Assembly (NCBI GenBank): GCA_035566435.1
Contig: DATMRF010000121.1
Coordinates: forward strand, 1-18,449
Direction of reading: 5' to 3'
DNA: 18,449 nucleotides
Source of the DNA: DATMRF01 sp035566435
Lineage (GTDB): Bacteria > Verrucomicrobiota > Verrucomicrobiia > Limisphaerales > UBA8199
Shown one piece after another: positions 1-6,800 of the stretch; within the stretch, counting starts at the first letter, position 1, and the number at the start of each line of letters is the position of its first letter. The position numbers and the translations under genes were made by a program. Below the pieces are notes generated by a model. The model was not told the DNA's origin. It did no database searches and worked only from the letters and a program-made list of their open reading frames with translations.

Positions 1-321
1 CCTCTTTCTCCTCCTCCGCCGCCCGGCCCGCATTCTCATCCACGATTGCCGGGAACACGCTTTTGCGGTTGCCCTCCTCGTCCGGCGGCCGTCACAAACC
101 TCTCCTTTATCCGTGCCCATCTGCAATCATCCGCGGCCAAAGTCACACTATCTTCACTTCACCTGCAGATTGTTGAAAGATCGACCCCTTTTTTGCCGAA
201 TATCCTCCAGCGGGATGAAATGTCTGGCGAATAACCGGCAGCAAAACGACGACGTCCAGCGGTTGGGCTTGGTCCGAATGCTTCATCCCCGCGAAAACCT
301 GGTGGCAGCAGCGGCCGTAGC

Positions 322-406
322 GCAGGCTTCCAAGCCTGCCGTATCGCCGACTTCCAAGTCGGCACTGCGTCGAACCCGAGCGGGCTCAGCAGGTTTGGAA
401 ACCTGC
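322..406. repeat. Three consecutive 18-bp perfect palindromes
   Basis: Three palindromes of identical length lie at 322-339 (arms GCAGGCTT and AAGCCTGC around CC), 346-363 (arms GCCGACTT and AAGTCGGC around CC) and 389-406 (arms GCAGGTTT and AAACCTGC around GG). Each has 8-base arms around a 2-base centre. A shorter GAGC/GCTC palindrome lies between the second and third. The same TTCCAA-centred design recurs at 7594-7607. This resembles dispersed REP-like intergenic palindromes, with no coding or terminator role apparent. Confidence 0.75.
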
Positions 407-568
407 GCTGCGCTCGCCGACCGGTTCGCTCCACGGAATGACTTTAACCTGCGGGTTGTGCCAAGAGGTGACGGTTCGCCGCCCGGCCAGATGGAGCAGG
501 GCGGCTTGTAACAGGGGGAAGGCGAAGCTGCTGTCCGGGAGCATCCGGGCAGCAGCCCTTCTCACGAT

Positions 569-594
569 GGTAGGGCGCGTTGTCTCAACGCGCC
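569..594. repeat. GGTAGGG-headed hairpin repeat
   Basis: GGTAGGG (569-575) leads into a perfect 9-bp stem, GGCGCGTTG (574-582), with loop TCT (583-585) and complementary arm CAACGCGCC (586-594). Related sequences with the same head lie at 5064, 6098 and 7641. The stem of the 6098 copy is rebuilt with different bases. No T-tract follows, so an intrinsic terminator is unlikely. Confidence 0.65.
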
Positions 595-684
595 GCTTGC
601 CGGGCCGCGGCGCCTCGCGCGGCACAACTTTTTTGCGGGCGATATGGAAAAACCAAGCGCGGGCTTGATGGTCCGGACGCCTCC

Positions 685-702
685 CGGCGACGCGAGTCGC
701 CG
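685..702. repeat. Hairpin with GCGA tetraloop
   Basis: CGGCGAC (685-691) and GTCGCCG (696-702) form a perfect 7-bp stem around GCGA, a GNRA-type loop. It lies 21 bases upstream of a possible small reading frame at 723. It is either another dispersed palindrome or a structured leader, and the sequence alone does not decide between these. Confidence 0.5.
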
Positions 703-722
703 TGGCGTTCGACCCGAAAGGA

Positions 723-971
723 ATGAAAATGAGTGCTAAGCTAATAAACGGGGGACACCAGGGTGCCACGCTTACAGCAACGCCGGCGATTTCCAGCGCC
801 CGCCTGCGCCTCGACGTCCCGCCCGTAGTCCAATTCCCCAAACGGTTCCCGTGCTCGCCACCTGCCAACGGCCGTTTTAATCCCGGCGCCCGCTGGCTGG
901 AATTCCACCTCGACGGCCCCTGGTTCAAAAAACCTAACCCCGTCCGCCTGGACCGCGGCAGCCCGCTTTAG
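723..971 (+). CDS. Possible small protein, 82 residues, unrecognised
   Basis: An ATG at 723 and an in-frame ATG at 729 follow AAAGGA, one of the better Shine-Dalgarno-like sequences in the window and well spaced for the ATG at 729. The frame gives an 82-residue (or 80-residue) product without signal peptide, membrane segment or known motif. It is rich in Pro and Arg, and its second half contains two Trp (GARWLEFHLDGPWF). A longer minus-strand frame overlaps it. The surrounding DNA is repeat-rich and the composition is not clearly coding, so this may be chance. I assign no function. Confidence 0.18.
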   Translation: MKMSAKLINGGHQGATLTATPAISSARLRLDVPPVVQFPKRFPCSPPANGRFNPGARWLEFHLDGPWFKKPNPVRLDRGSPL

Positions 972-1007
972 GCTGAATGCTTGCGAGAGCGCGACCGATC
1001 TCATTAA

Positions 1008-1066
1008 CACCGGGGCTTTAGCCCGGTGGTAGGCTGAGCTTCTAGCGTTGAGCCGTTTCAACGGCT
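1008..1066. repeat. Two hairpin repeats upstream of the pseudopilin cluster
   Basis: The first (1008-1028) pairs CACCGGG with CCCGGTG around a GC-rich inner stem with one bulged base. The second (1051-1066) is a perfect 7-bp stem, AGCCGTT with AACGGCT around TC, followed by TTTTC. The second has the look of a weak rho-independent terminator, but no gene is seen to end just upstream. Both resemble the dispersed intergenic palindromes seen elsewhere in the window. Confidence 0.5.
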
Positions 1067-1217
1067 TTTCGTACCCCTTCGGAAAGCGTTGGTTCACAAG
1101 GACGCAAGAAGAACAGCCGAAGGTTGATGCCAAAATGATTTGTCGTTCCATTGCTGGCACCATAGTTGTGGATTCGACATGGTAAATGTGGTAATCTGGA
1201 GAAGTATTCACTGGAGC

Positions 1218-2009
1218 ATGAACGAGCGTTGTCCGCCGCGTTTGCCACGGCAAGGCCTCGGATTCGCTAAGAGGTCTCGGAGAGGTCCAGCGTTCACGCT
1301 CATCGAACTTCTCGTCGTCATCGCGGTCATCGCGATTCTGGCGGCGCTGCTGTTGCCTGCCCTGTCGCGGGCCAAAGCTGCCGCCCTTTCAACTGCCTGC
1401 AAGAACAACGTGCGTCAAATCGGGATCGGCCTGAAGCTTTACACCGAGGATAATCAGACATACCCGCGTTGGTTGGACCGCACGTTCTGGGATACCAAAC
1501 TCCTTCCCGCGCTCTCGAACAATCGTCGGATATTCTTGTGTCCGGCTGTCATGCCCGCTCCGACATGGGCCAATTCCTTTTCGCTAGTTCATAATCCTTG
1601 TTATGCTTACAACGCAAGCGGGACCGCTGTTTACGGAGAGTTCATCCTGTCCCCAAGCCTTGGACTGGATGCCAGTTCCGACCTCCTCGGGCCTGTAAAA
1701 GAAACTCAGGTCAGAGCCCCCAGCGATATGATCGCCATTGCCTGCGCAACGCCCTCCTACGACACAATTTCACTGGATGATGACGGTGACGGTGACGTGG
1801 ACGGAGGCGGCATCATTGCTTTCCTTCAGGGTAACGTGCTGTCCGCGCTGGGACCCCCTCGCCACAACCGAGGAGCTAATATTGTTTTCTGTGACGCCCA
1901 TGTGGAATTCGCCAAACTGACTAACTGGCTTCAGAAAACCGAGCAGGCACGACGCCGTTGGAATAACGACCATGAGCCGCATGCGGAGACGTGGGTGAAT
2001 AATCCGTGA
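1218..2009 (+). CDS. Type II secretion/type IV pilus-like pseudopilin 1 (H-X9-DG family)
   Basis: A 263-residue protein with the class III prepilin signature. A basic leader of 25 residues is followed by A25-F26-T-L-I-E30, with the +5 Glu in place, and then a hydrophobic helix of about 20 residues. Prepilin peptidase should cut before F26 and methylate it. The C-terminus carries the processing-associated H-X9-D motif: His in RHNRGANIVFCDAH, with Ala in place of the usual Gly after Asp. It ends with the family's RWNNDHEPH stretch. The start at 1218 is chosen because the leader then aligns with that of the fourth paralogue (PRLxxQGxGFxKR). Earlier starts (TTG 1140, ATG 1179) add non-matching residues. 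It is first of four tandem paralogues, 13 bases before the next. It probably acts in the cell envelope as a pseudopilus subunit, though the partner machinery is not in the window. Confidence 0.88.
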   Translation: MNERCPPRLPRQGLGFAKRSRRGPAFTLIELLVVIAVIAILAALLLPALSRAKAAALSTACKNNVRQIGIGLKLYTEDNQTYPRWLDRTFWDTKLLPALSNNRRIFLCPAVMPAPTWANSFSLVHNPCYAYNASGTAVYGEFILSPSLGLDASSDLLGPVKETQVRAPSDMIAIACATPSYDTISLDDDGDGDVDGGGIIAFLQGNVLSALGPPRHNRGANIVFCDAHVEFAKLTNWLQKTEQARRRWNNDHEPHAETWVNNP

Positions 2010-2022
2010 GGCTAAGGACCGC

Positions 2023-2988
2023 ATGAAACCCAAAGCGTGGACTTCGCATCGTGAGGCGGCTCGCGTCCCAAGGGCTTCACGCCACGGCGGAGCTTACTGC
2101 CGCCCCGCTTTTACCCTCATCGAGCTTCTGCTCGCCATCGCCATCATCGTGATTCTGGCGGCGTTGTTGTTGACAGCGCTGAACCGGGCGAAAGACCATG
2201 CTTACACTACCGCGTGTCGCAGCAACCTGCGGCAAATCACGCTGGGCATGCAGTTGTATGTGCAGGAGGCCGGCGCGTATCCCGAGGGGCGGCACTGGCC
2301 GAAGGATATGGCGTCCTTCGTCGGGGCGGGCTGGCCCGAAAACAACCATACTTACACGAACATTGGCGACACCACCTACCCAGCCGCCTTTATTGCGTCC
2401 CCGCGCAGCGTTTGGGCGTGCCCATGCTACAACCGGATGCGCGGTATGTTTTACCTGTGGACGGGCGATGCGATGGCAGCTTATTCGTTCGGCGCTTACG
2501 CTTACAATTCGGACGGCTGGCTCGCCGCGTGGTCGCAGATAGCGCCCGCTCCGCACGAGCTGCGCAACCAAGGGCTGGGCGGCGTTTGGGATTACTCCCA
2601 CAACAATGGCTTCCTCGACCCGGAGAGCGAAAAACCAACGTTGGAGGGTCGGGTGGCCAGCCCGAGCGACATGCTCGCCTTCGGCGACTCGGTACTGTGG
2701 GCGGACCCGTGGAAGGGTGACCCGAGCGGCGGCGGAATCAACGCCGGGCTCATTCTCTACTGGACTGCTCTCTCTTACAGGTATCCTTCCTTTTACACAG
2801 ACAGCCAGTCGGTTCGCCTGCTCGCCCAGCGCCACAACGGCAGGTGGAACGTCGGCTTCTGTGATGGCCATATCGAGAACCTGCGAACACGGGACCTGTT
2901 TGACTTCACCAAATCGACCGTGGCGCAGCGCTGGAACAGTGACAATCAAGCGCATAACGCAGGGTGGCCGGGGCCACGTCCACCGTGA
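2023..2988 (+). CDS. Type II secretion/type IV pilus-like pseudopilin 2 (H-X9-DG family)
   Basis: A 321-residue protein with a 29-residue basic leader, cleavage expected before F30 in PAFTLIE (E34 at +5), and a long hydrophobic helix continuing to about residue 54. The globular part is rich in Trp, Tyr and Gly. The C-terminus has a complete H-X9-DG motif (RHNGRWNVGFCDGH) and the RWNSDNQAH tail. AAGGA lies shortly before the ATG, giving a reasonable ribosome site. Its stop codon overlaps the preferred GTG start of the next gene (GTGA), suggesting translational coupling. This H-X9-DG family is strongly amplified in Planctomycetes, Verrucomicrobia and Lentisphaerae (family knowledge), and individual substrates or partners are generally unknown. 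Confidence 0.88.
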   Translation: MKPKAWTSHREAARVPRASRHGGAYCRPAFTLIELLLAIAIIVILAALLLTALNRAKDHAYTTACRSNLRQITLGMQLYVQEAGAYPEGRHWPKDMASFVGAGWPENNHTYTNIGDTTYPAAFIASPRSVWACPCYNRMRGMFYLWTGDAMAAYSFGAYAYNSDGWLAAWSQIAPAPHELRNQGLGGVWDYSHNNGFLDPESEKPTLEGRVASPSDMLAFGDSVLWADPWKGDPSGGGINAGLILYWTALSYRYPSFYTDSQSVRLLAQRHNGRWNVGFCDGHIENLRTRDLFDFTKSTVAQRWNSDNQAHNAGWPGPRPP

Positions 2989-3938
2989 AAACCGTGGAGC
3001 TCCGGGATAATTCAGGCGATGAGTTTGTGCACGCGCTGAGAACTAGAAGGCATGTTGGCCGAGCGCACAGAACCGCGAAGGCTTTCACGCTGATTGAGTT
3101 GCTAGTCGTCATCGCCATTATCGCACTCCTTGCCGCCATGCTGCTTCCCGCCCTGACCCGTTCCCGCGAAAAAGTCCGGACGGTGGTCTGCCTGTCCAAC
3201 ATGAAACAGGTCTCCCTCATGCGCCGTGATTTCCTCTACGACACCGACGGGCGGCTTCTGCAGGACGCCAACCTGGGAAATGGCCAACCGGATCCTCAGG
3301 GCCCTCTGTGGAACTATTATCTCCTGCATGACGGTCAGCCGAACGAGGGTTCCGTGTGCCCCAGCACCCAGCTCCGGGCCATCGCCCAGAGGAGGTTCCT
3401 GGCCTGGTGGATGACTACTCGTGCTGATTTCCTGGGAGCCGCTGACCAACCGTGGTCTATGTACGATGCCTACAATCCGGACATACTCCCCGACCGGCCT
3501 CGCCGTTGGCATGTCGGCAGCTACCAATTTAACGGCTGGCTCGCCGGGCCTCAGATTTGGGCCTGGGACGAACGCACGAATGCCCCTCGTAGTTTCAGCG
3601 CCGAGAGCGACGTTCAGCGCCCGGTGCTCACTCCGTTTTACGCGGAAGGCATCCATCACGACGTCTGGCCTCTCGCCACTGACATGCCTTCCAGCGACCT
3701 GTACCTCGGTTGGAACTTTGATGCCCCTTGGCAAATGTCCTGGCTGACCATCGCCCGGCACCGCTACCGCCCGCTTCGCGCCCCAACCCCCTGCTACTGG
3801 AGCCTCGTCCACCCCGGGGCCATCAACGTCTCCTTTTGCTACGGCCACGTCGCCACGGTGCCGCTCGAAGGCGTCTGGCAGCTCTACTGGCATAAGGATT
3901 ACGTACCGCCGGCGAAGAGGCCCGGGTTGTGGCCGTGA
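2985..3938 (+). CDS. Type II secretion/type IV pilus-like pseudopilin 3, divergent C-terminus
   Basis: From GTG 2985 the product has 317 residues. A 33-residue leader is followed by AFTLIE (cleavage before F34, E38 at +5) and the helix LLVVIAIIALLAAMLLPAL. The GTG overlaps the previous stop as GTGA. An in-frame GTG at 2964 would add seven residues, and GTG 3027 would shorten the leader to 19, so the start is uncertain and no strong ribosome site decides it. The C-terminal motif is altered: HPGAINVSFCYGH keeps the H-X9 spacing but has Tyr for Asp. The RWN-D-H tail of the other three is reduced to YWHKDYVPP. It is therefore the most divergent of the four, either specialised or drifting. Confidence 0.85.
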   Translation: MKTVELRDNSGDEFVHALRTRRHVGRAHRTAKAFTLIELLVVIAIIALLAAMLLPALTRSREKVRTVVCLSNMKQVSLMRRDFLYDTDGRLLQDANLGNGQPDPQGPLWNYYLLHDGQPNEGSVCPSTQLRAIAQRRFLAWWMTTRADFLGAADQPWSMYDAYNPDILPDRPRRWHVGSYQFNGWLAGPQIWAWDERTNAPRSFSAESDVQRPVLTPFYAEGIHHDVWPLATDMPSSDLYLGWNFDAPWQMSWLTIARHRYRPLRAPTPCYWSLVHPGAINVSFCYGHVATVPLEGVWQLYWHKDYVPPAKRPGLWP

Positions 3939-3998
3939 GGGTGGTCGAGGATGGGAAGGATTTTTGAATTTTGATTTTAGATTTTTGATTGTGGGAAT
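3939..3998. repeat. AT-rich spacer with iterated GATTTT/TTTTGA words
   Basis: The 60-base gap between pseudopilins 3 and 4 contains an AT-rich tract (about 3961-3990) built from overlapping TTTTGA and GATTTT words, out of keeping with the GC-rich surroundings. It could be a promoter or upstream element for the fourth gene, or a dispersed intergenic repeat. No clear -35/-10 pair is visible. Confidence 0.35.
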
Positions 3999-4907
3999 AT
4001 GAAAATGGGACGTTCGCCACGGTTGGCAGGACAGGGCCCCGGATTTGTTAAGAGGCGCGGGGGAGGTGCAGGGTTCACGTTGGTCGAGTTGCTGGTGGTG
4101 ATTGCGGTGATCGCGATCCTGGCGGCGTTGTTGCTGCCGGGGTTGTACCGCGCGAAGGTCGCCACTGATGCGGTTGTTTGCCGAAGCAACCTGCATCAGT
4201 TGAGCATCGCCCTGCTCAGTTACAAGGACGACTTCAAAGCGTACCCGGTTTATCGAACCATGACGGCGGATGAGCATGGCCAGATCATGTCCGGGACTTA
4301 CTGGCTTGGGAATCTTGAGCCGTATATGAACGCGAAGGTGCCGTACGCGGCTTCGCTCTGGATGTCGAACGACTGGCCAAAGTGTGTTTATGATTGCCCC
4401 AGTTTCAAGCGGCTGCGCGGTCATGCGCCAAACCGCAGCTACGCTTACAACGTGTGCGGAGTTGGCCCGGAGGACACGGCCAAATCGAGCCTGGGGCTGG
4501 GCGGCGAACGCATGGTCCCCGACAACAAACCGGCTTGGGGCATCGACGCCTACCGGCCCAACGGCGAAGGGGAGGTCTTGCAGCCGAGTGACATGATCGC
4601 GCTAGGGGATGGCCTCCTGGGGAAGAACACGACGCAGACCGTGCCATCGGGCTACCCCACCATCTTTGTGGACGATTACCTGGGCGAGTTCTGCGGTGAT
4701 ATTTGGTCTTTTGCGAACCATGACTGGCAAAGCTTTTTCCGCGCGGCTTACCTGCGTCATTCCGGCCGGTTCAACCTCTCGTTTTGTGACGGGCATGCTG
4801 AGTACCTTCGCTGGCAGGCGTTTTATGCGCCGGTGCCGGAGTTGTACAAGCGTTGGAACAACGACCATCAACCTCACCTTGAAATGATGCCCCGGCAGTT
4901 GCCCTAA
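3999..4907 (+). CDS. Type II secretion/type IV pilus-like pseudopilin 4 (H-X9-DG family)
   Basis: A 302-residue protein whose 25-residue leader ends in the classical G25-F26-T-L-V-E30 site, unlike the Ala-Phe sites of its three neighbours. The hydrophobic helix LLVVIAVIAILAALLLPGL follows. The C-terminus has an intact H-X9-DG motif (RHSGRFNLSFCDGH) and the RWNNDHQPH tail. Its leader, helix and tail are closest to pseudopilin 1, which suggests these two descend from a recent duplication, with genes 2 and 3 older or faster-evolving. An in-frame ATG at 4005 is a possible alternative start. It is separated from gene 3 by 60 bases, so it may have its own promoter. Inferred role: envelope pseudopilus component. 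Confidence 0.88.
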   Translation: MKMGRSPRLAGQGPGFVKRRGGGAGFTLVELLVVIAVIAILAALLLPGLYRAKVATDAVVCRSNLHQLSIALLSYKDDFKAYPVYRTMTADEHGQIMSGTYWLGNLEPYMNAKVPYAASLWMSNDWPKCVYDCPSFKRLRGHAPNRSYAYNVCGVGPEDTAKSSLGLGGERMVPDNKPAWGIDAYRPNGEGEVLQPSDMIALGDGLLGKNTTQTVPSGYPTIFVDDYLGEFCGDIWSFANHDWQSFFRAAYLRHSGRFNLSFCDGHAEYLRWQAFYAPVPELYKRWNNDHQPHLEMMPRQLP

Positions 4908-4966
4908 AGACCAGACGCTGCTCAGCAAAGCGGAGGGCGAGAAAGGCTGAAGGATAAAAACGGACT

Positions 4967-5007
4967 TTAACGCAAAGACGCTAAGGTGCCGAGTAGCGCA
5001 AAGACGC
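4967..5007. repeat. CGCAAAGACGC direct repeat
   Basis: The 11-mer CGCAAAGACGC occurs at 4971-4981 (preceded by TTTAA) and again at 4997-5007. Reverse-complement relatives lie at 6177-6186 (GCGTCTTTGC) and 6195-6206 (the complement of TTAACGCAAAGG), so the same element type is present in both orientations about 1.2 kb apart. The function is unknown, and it has the character of a dispersed intergenic repeat. Confidence 0.5.
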
Positions 5008-5063
5008 AAGGGTGCAGAGGCGCAATGGACGGTTTGGTGGTAGGTCAGAGGCTGCCAATGAAC

Positions 5064-5085
5064 GGTAGGGACGCGGCTCCGCATC
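5064..5085. repeat. GGTAGGG-headed hairpin, second member
   Basis: GGTAGGG at 5064-5070 is followed by an imperfect stem, GACGCGG with CCGCATC around CT (one C/A mismatch). It shares its head with the elements at 569, 6098 and 7641, while the stem sequence is unrelated. That pattern is expected if the structure is conserved more than the sequence. Confidence 0.4.
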
Positions 5086-5542
5086 AGGCGTTTCCGGTCA
5101 GATTGACGGCACCAGGAAGTAGAGGCCAGCGCTAGGCCGGACGCGCTCGCTCTCTGCCACGCCAAAGCCTGAAAAGGGGTCAGTTGCACAGATTGCCAGA
5201 TTTGCGCTTTTCAAAAACCGTGAAGGGGTCGTGAAGGAGTCGGTCAAAACTTTTGGCACGGACTCAATTCCTCAGCAACTCGATGAGTGGACCGCGTCGT
5301 CCGCGCCACCTGTACCCACGAATCGTCTGGGGAGATGACGGCTAAGAACAGCCCTTTCGCCAACCGCACGGTGCATCACACGTACGCCAGTCGAGACAAC
5401 TCCGATCCTTCACTCGCCTCCTGTAAAAATCCGGGCTAATGGCTCTAGGGCAATCCGCGCTCGCCACCACTCTGTCATCGCTCTTGCCGTCACCCGTCGC
5501 TCCCCATCCGCGGTTCGCTTCATCCCTCGACACCGCACACTC

Positions 5543-5602
5543 GTGTGCCAGCAGAGACAAAATGGCACACCTGTGCCACCCAAGAGTGCCATAATGGCAC
5601 AC
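5543..5602. repeat. Cluster of GTGCCA/TGGCAC inverted half-sites
   Basis: Five half-sites fall within 60 bases: GTGTGCCA (5543-5550), TGGCACAC (5563-5570), TGTGCCA (5572-5578), GTGCCAT (5586-5592) and ATGGCAC (5594-5600). They form nested palindromes: 5564-5578 pairs GGCACA with TGTGCC around CC, and 5586-5600 is a 7+1+7 perfect palindrome. This looks like a protein-binding cluster or a folded repeat. No gene begins close by, so an operator role is unsupported. Confidence 0.55.
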
Positions 5603-5701
5603 TTTCTCCCCCCGCTGGCCCCTAACGCACGGCTGTCGAGTCTTCTAATGCGACTTCGCTCTCAATCGTATCACTCTAATCATAAACCCTTTGCGCAACG
5701 C

Positions 5702-5728
5702 TCCACCACTCCACCACTCCACCACTCC
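5702..5728. repeat. Octamer array TCCACCAC x3
   Basis: Three exact tandem copies of TCCACCAC (5702-5725) are followed by TCC. Similar CACTCCAC words occur at the beginning of the small gene at 7044, where they encode its His/Pro-rich N-terminus. Confidence 0.7.
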
Positions 5729-6000
5729 AAAAATCCGCTCCGCCCCCAAGTTGGCACGCTCTAAGCATTATCCATCCACGGCCAACGATGAACCCGGCCA
5801 GTGACAGAAAAATCAGAAGTCAGGAGAACGAACCCCGCCAAAACGGAGATGCTCGCCGTAGCGGCGTTCGCTCATTACGCGATCAACCCACATCAAGGTG
5901 AATCAAGGCCCAACAACGATCTCTGCCCTGTTGGCTGACGGCTCGCCACGCCCGGCTTCACCCCACGGCAGGCCCAACTCAAGATTCGGCCCATCCGGAT

Positions 6001-6050
6001 TCAAGCCTTTCTAAGGTAATTTAAACCTTTTTAAGCCTTTTTAAGGCAAA
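6001..6050. repeat. Decamer array, unit TTAAGCCTTT
   Basis: Five consecutive 10-base units starting at 6001. The fourth is TTAAGCCTTT, the third TTAAACCTTT and the first TCAAGCCTTT. The second and fifth are degenerate but keep the TAAG word in register. The period of one helical turn is shared with the arrays at 6461, 6711 and 6801, although the unit sequence is different. Confidence 0.65.
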
Positions 6051-6073
6051 AAACTAATGCTCTCACCCCACTT

Positions 6074-6124
6074 TGGACCGTGGACCGTAGACCCCGGGGT
6101 AGGGCGCGCTTGTCCCAAGCCGCC
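6074..6124. repeat. Heptamer array followed by GGTAGGG-headed hairpin
   Basis: TGGACCG is repeated twice exactly (6074-6087), then TAGACCC. At 6098-6104 GGTAGGG begins a hairpin: GGCGCGCTTG (6103-6112), loop TCC, and CAAGC then CGCC (6116-6124), pairing with one bulged C. Compared with the copy at 569, the stem changes on both sides while pairing is kept. Confidence 0.5.
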
Positions 6125-6209
6125 GCCTGCGGACCGCAAGCCCCCTATCCGTTTTCCGCGGTCTAACCTCCTCTTTGCGTCTTTGCCCCCTGGCGCCTTT
6201 GCGTTAATT

Positions 6210-6232
6210 CCGCACTCCGCATTCCGCACTCC
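6210..6232. repeat. Heptamer array CCGCACT
   Basis: Three units of 7 bases, CCGCACT, CCGCATT and CCGCACT, plus CC. Heptameric short tandem repeats of this kind are well known in cyanobacteria. Here several different heptamers occur in one window (6074, 6210, 7021, 18264, 18294). Confidence 0.65.
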
Positions 6233-6460
6233 CGGTGATTACAAAAAAAGTTCCAACAAAATCGCCGCCCGGCCGGAAAATCGCACTTCTGACCGTCCTT
6301 ATATTAATAGGGACTGTGTATGACAGCCCCGCGGCGCGCAGCCGCAGAATTAAGAATCTGAAAAAGTGAATATGACCTGCCAACTGGCCCCCGCCCGCAA
6401 CAAGGTCGCCTTTGCCGTTTGCCGGCACTCGCTTCCTTACGTTTCCTCGCAGGTGACCGC

Positions 6461-6510
6461 CCGACCAAACCCGAGTCATCCTGACCAATCCCGACCAATC
6501 CTGACCTCGG
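6461..6510. repeat. Decamer array, unit CYGACCAATC
   Basis: Five 10-base units from 6461. The third is CTGACCAATC, the fourth CCGACCAATC and the fifth begins CTGACC. The first is CCGACCAAAC, and the second, CCGAGTCATC, is degenerate. The GAC word recurs in every unit except the second. It lies 80 bases upstream of the first copy of the 95-base repeat. Confidence 0.7.
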
Positions 6511-6589
6511 AACATTTTTTCCTCCCCATGGCCGGTCAAATCGGCAGACAAACGGTAAGCCACTGCGCCTTCGCAAAACGCTATTCTTC

Positions 6590-6684
6590 CTCCGCTGGTA
6601 TCAGGTGGTCCCACGGGAATCCGGCTAACCTCAGGTACTCACGCCCACTAAAGCTCATATTTTTTTCACCCCATCACCTTTAGA
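6590..6684 (+). pseudogene. 95-base direct repeat, copy 1: 3' remnant of a lost paralogue of the 7044 gene
   Basis: This 95-base segment matches 7456-7550 at about 88 positions by eye, without gaps. In copy 2 the first 60 bases encode the C-terminal 19 residues and stop of the gene at 7044. Copy 1 keeps that frame and the stop (TAA at 6649), reading PLVSGGPTGIRLTSGTHAH, but an in-frame stop at 6556 and unrelated upstream sequence leave no gene. The six differences in the coding part change five residues, while the 33 bases after the stop differ at only one. That pattern suggests nucleotide-level rather than protein-level conservation. It also contains CTAAAG (6648-6653) and CTTTAG (6678-6683) as an inverted pair. 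Confidence 0.7.
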
Positions 6685-6710
6685 GCCCAGCCCGCCCAGT
6701 ACTCAGATCG

Positions 6711-6766
6711 CGCGCCTTTCAAAGGACTTCAACGTGTTTCAAAGCAATTCAAAGCAATTCAAAGCA
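6711..6766. repeat. Decamer array, unit AAAGCAATTC
   Basis: Units of 10 bases run in register from 6711. TTTC, CTTC, TTTC, ATTC and ATTC end successive units, and AAAGCAATTC is repeated exactly at 6741-6760, followed by AAAGCA. It lies between the first 95-base repeat copy and the small gene at 7044. Confidence 0.72.
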
Positions 6767-6800
6767 AAACTTCGCCACCCCGTTACCTGGGGAGCGCATC

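Larger units (their letters stand above)
1..1217. other. Gene-poor repeat-rich region
   Basis: I find no convincing gene here. Open frames exist on both strands, but their translations are rich in Arg, Pro and Ala, overlap one another, and are built from palindromic repeats. On the minus strand an open frame of about 30 codons runs off the left edge (about 98 to 1) with a Glu/Ala/Lys-rich translation. It could be the 5' end of a gene lying mostly outside the window, but it has no clear start. The stretch holds several perfect hairpin repeats, listed separately. Just before the first pseudopilin gene, ATG at 1135 opens a 16-residue frame ending at 1185, with no recognisable function. Confidence 0.6.

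Noticed and set aside
386..928. 180-codon minus-strand frame
   Set aside because: Its translation is Arg/Pro-rich and largely the reverse reading of palindromic repeats (for example the 574-594 hairpin). It has no motif or ribosome site and overlaps the plus-strand candidate.
1051..1070. Intrinsic terminator
   Set aside because: The stem is followed by only four T bases and no gene is seen to end upstream, so it is treated as a dispersed palindrome.
2077..2955. 292-codon minus-strand frame
   Set aside because: Antisense to pseudopilin 2, with no recognisable domain.
3102..4424. 440-codon minus-strand frame
   Set aside because: It lies antisense to pseudopilins 3 and 4, which have clear family signatures. 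Long antisense frames are common in GC-rich genes.
5751..5767. Sigma-54-type promoter
   Set aside because: TTGGCACG followed by GC at the right distance (GG then ten bases then GC) looks like -24/-12 elements, but the -12 box is AAGCA rather than TTGCA and no gene follows within 1 kb.
6204..6614. 136-codon minus-strand frame
   Set aside because: It begins and ends in dispersed repeat DNA, overlaps the decamer array and the 95-base repeat, and shows no protein-like pattern.
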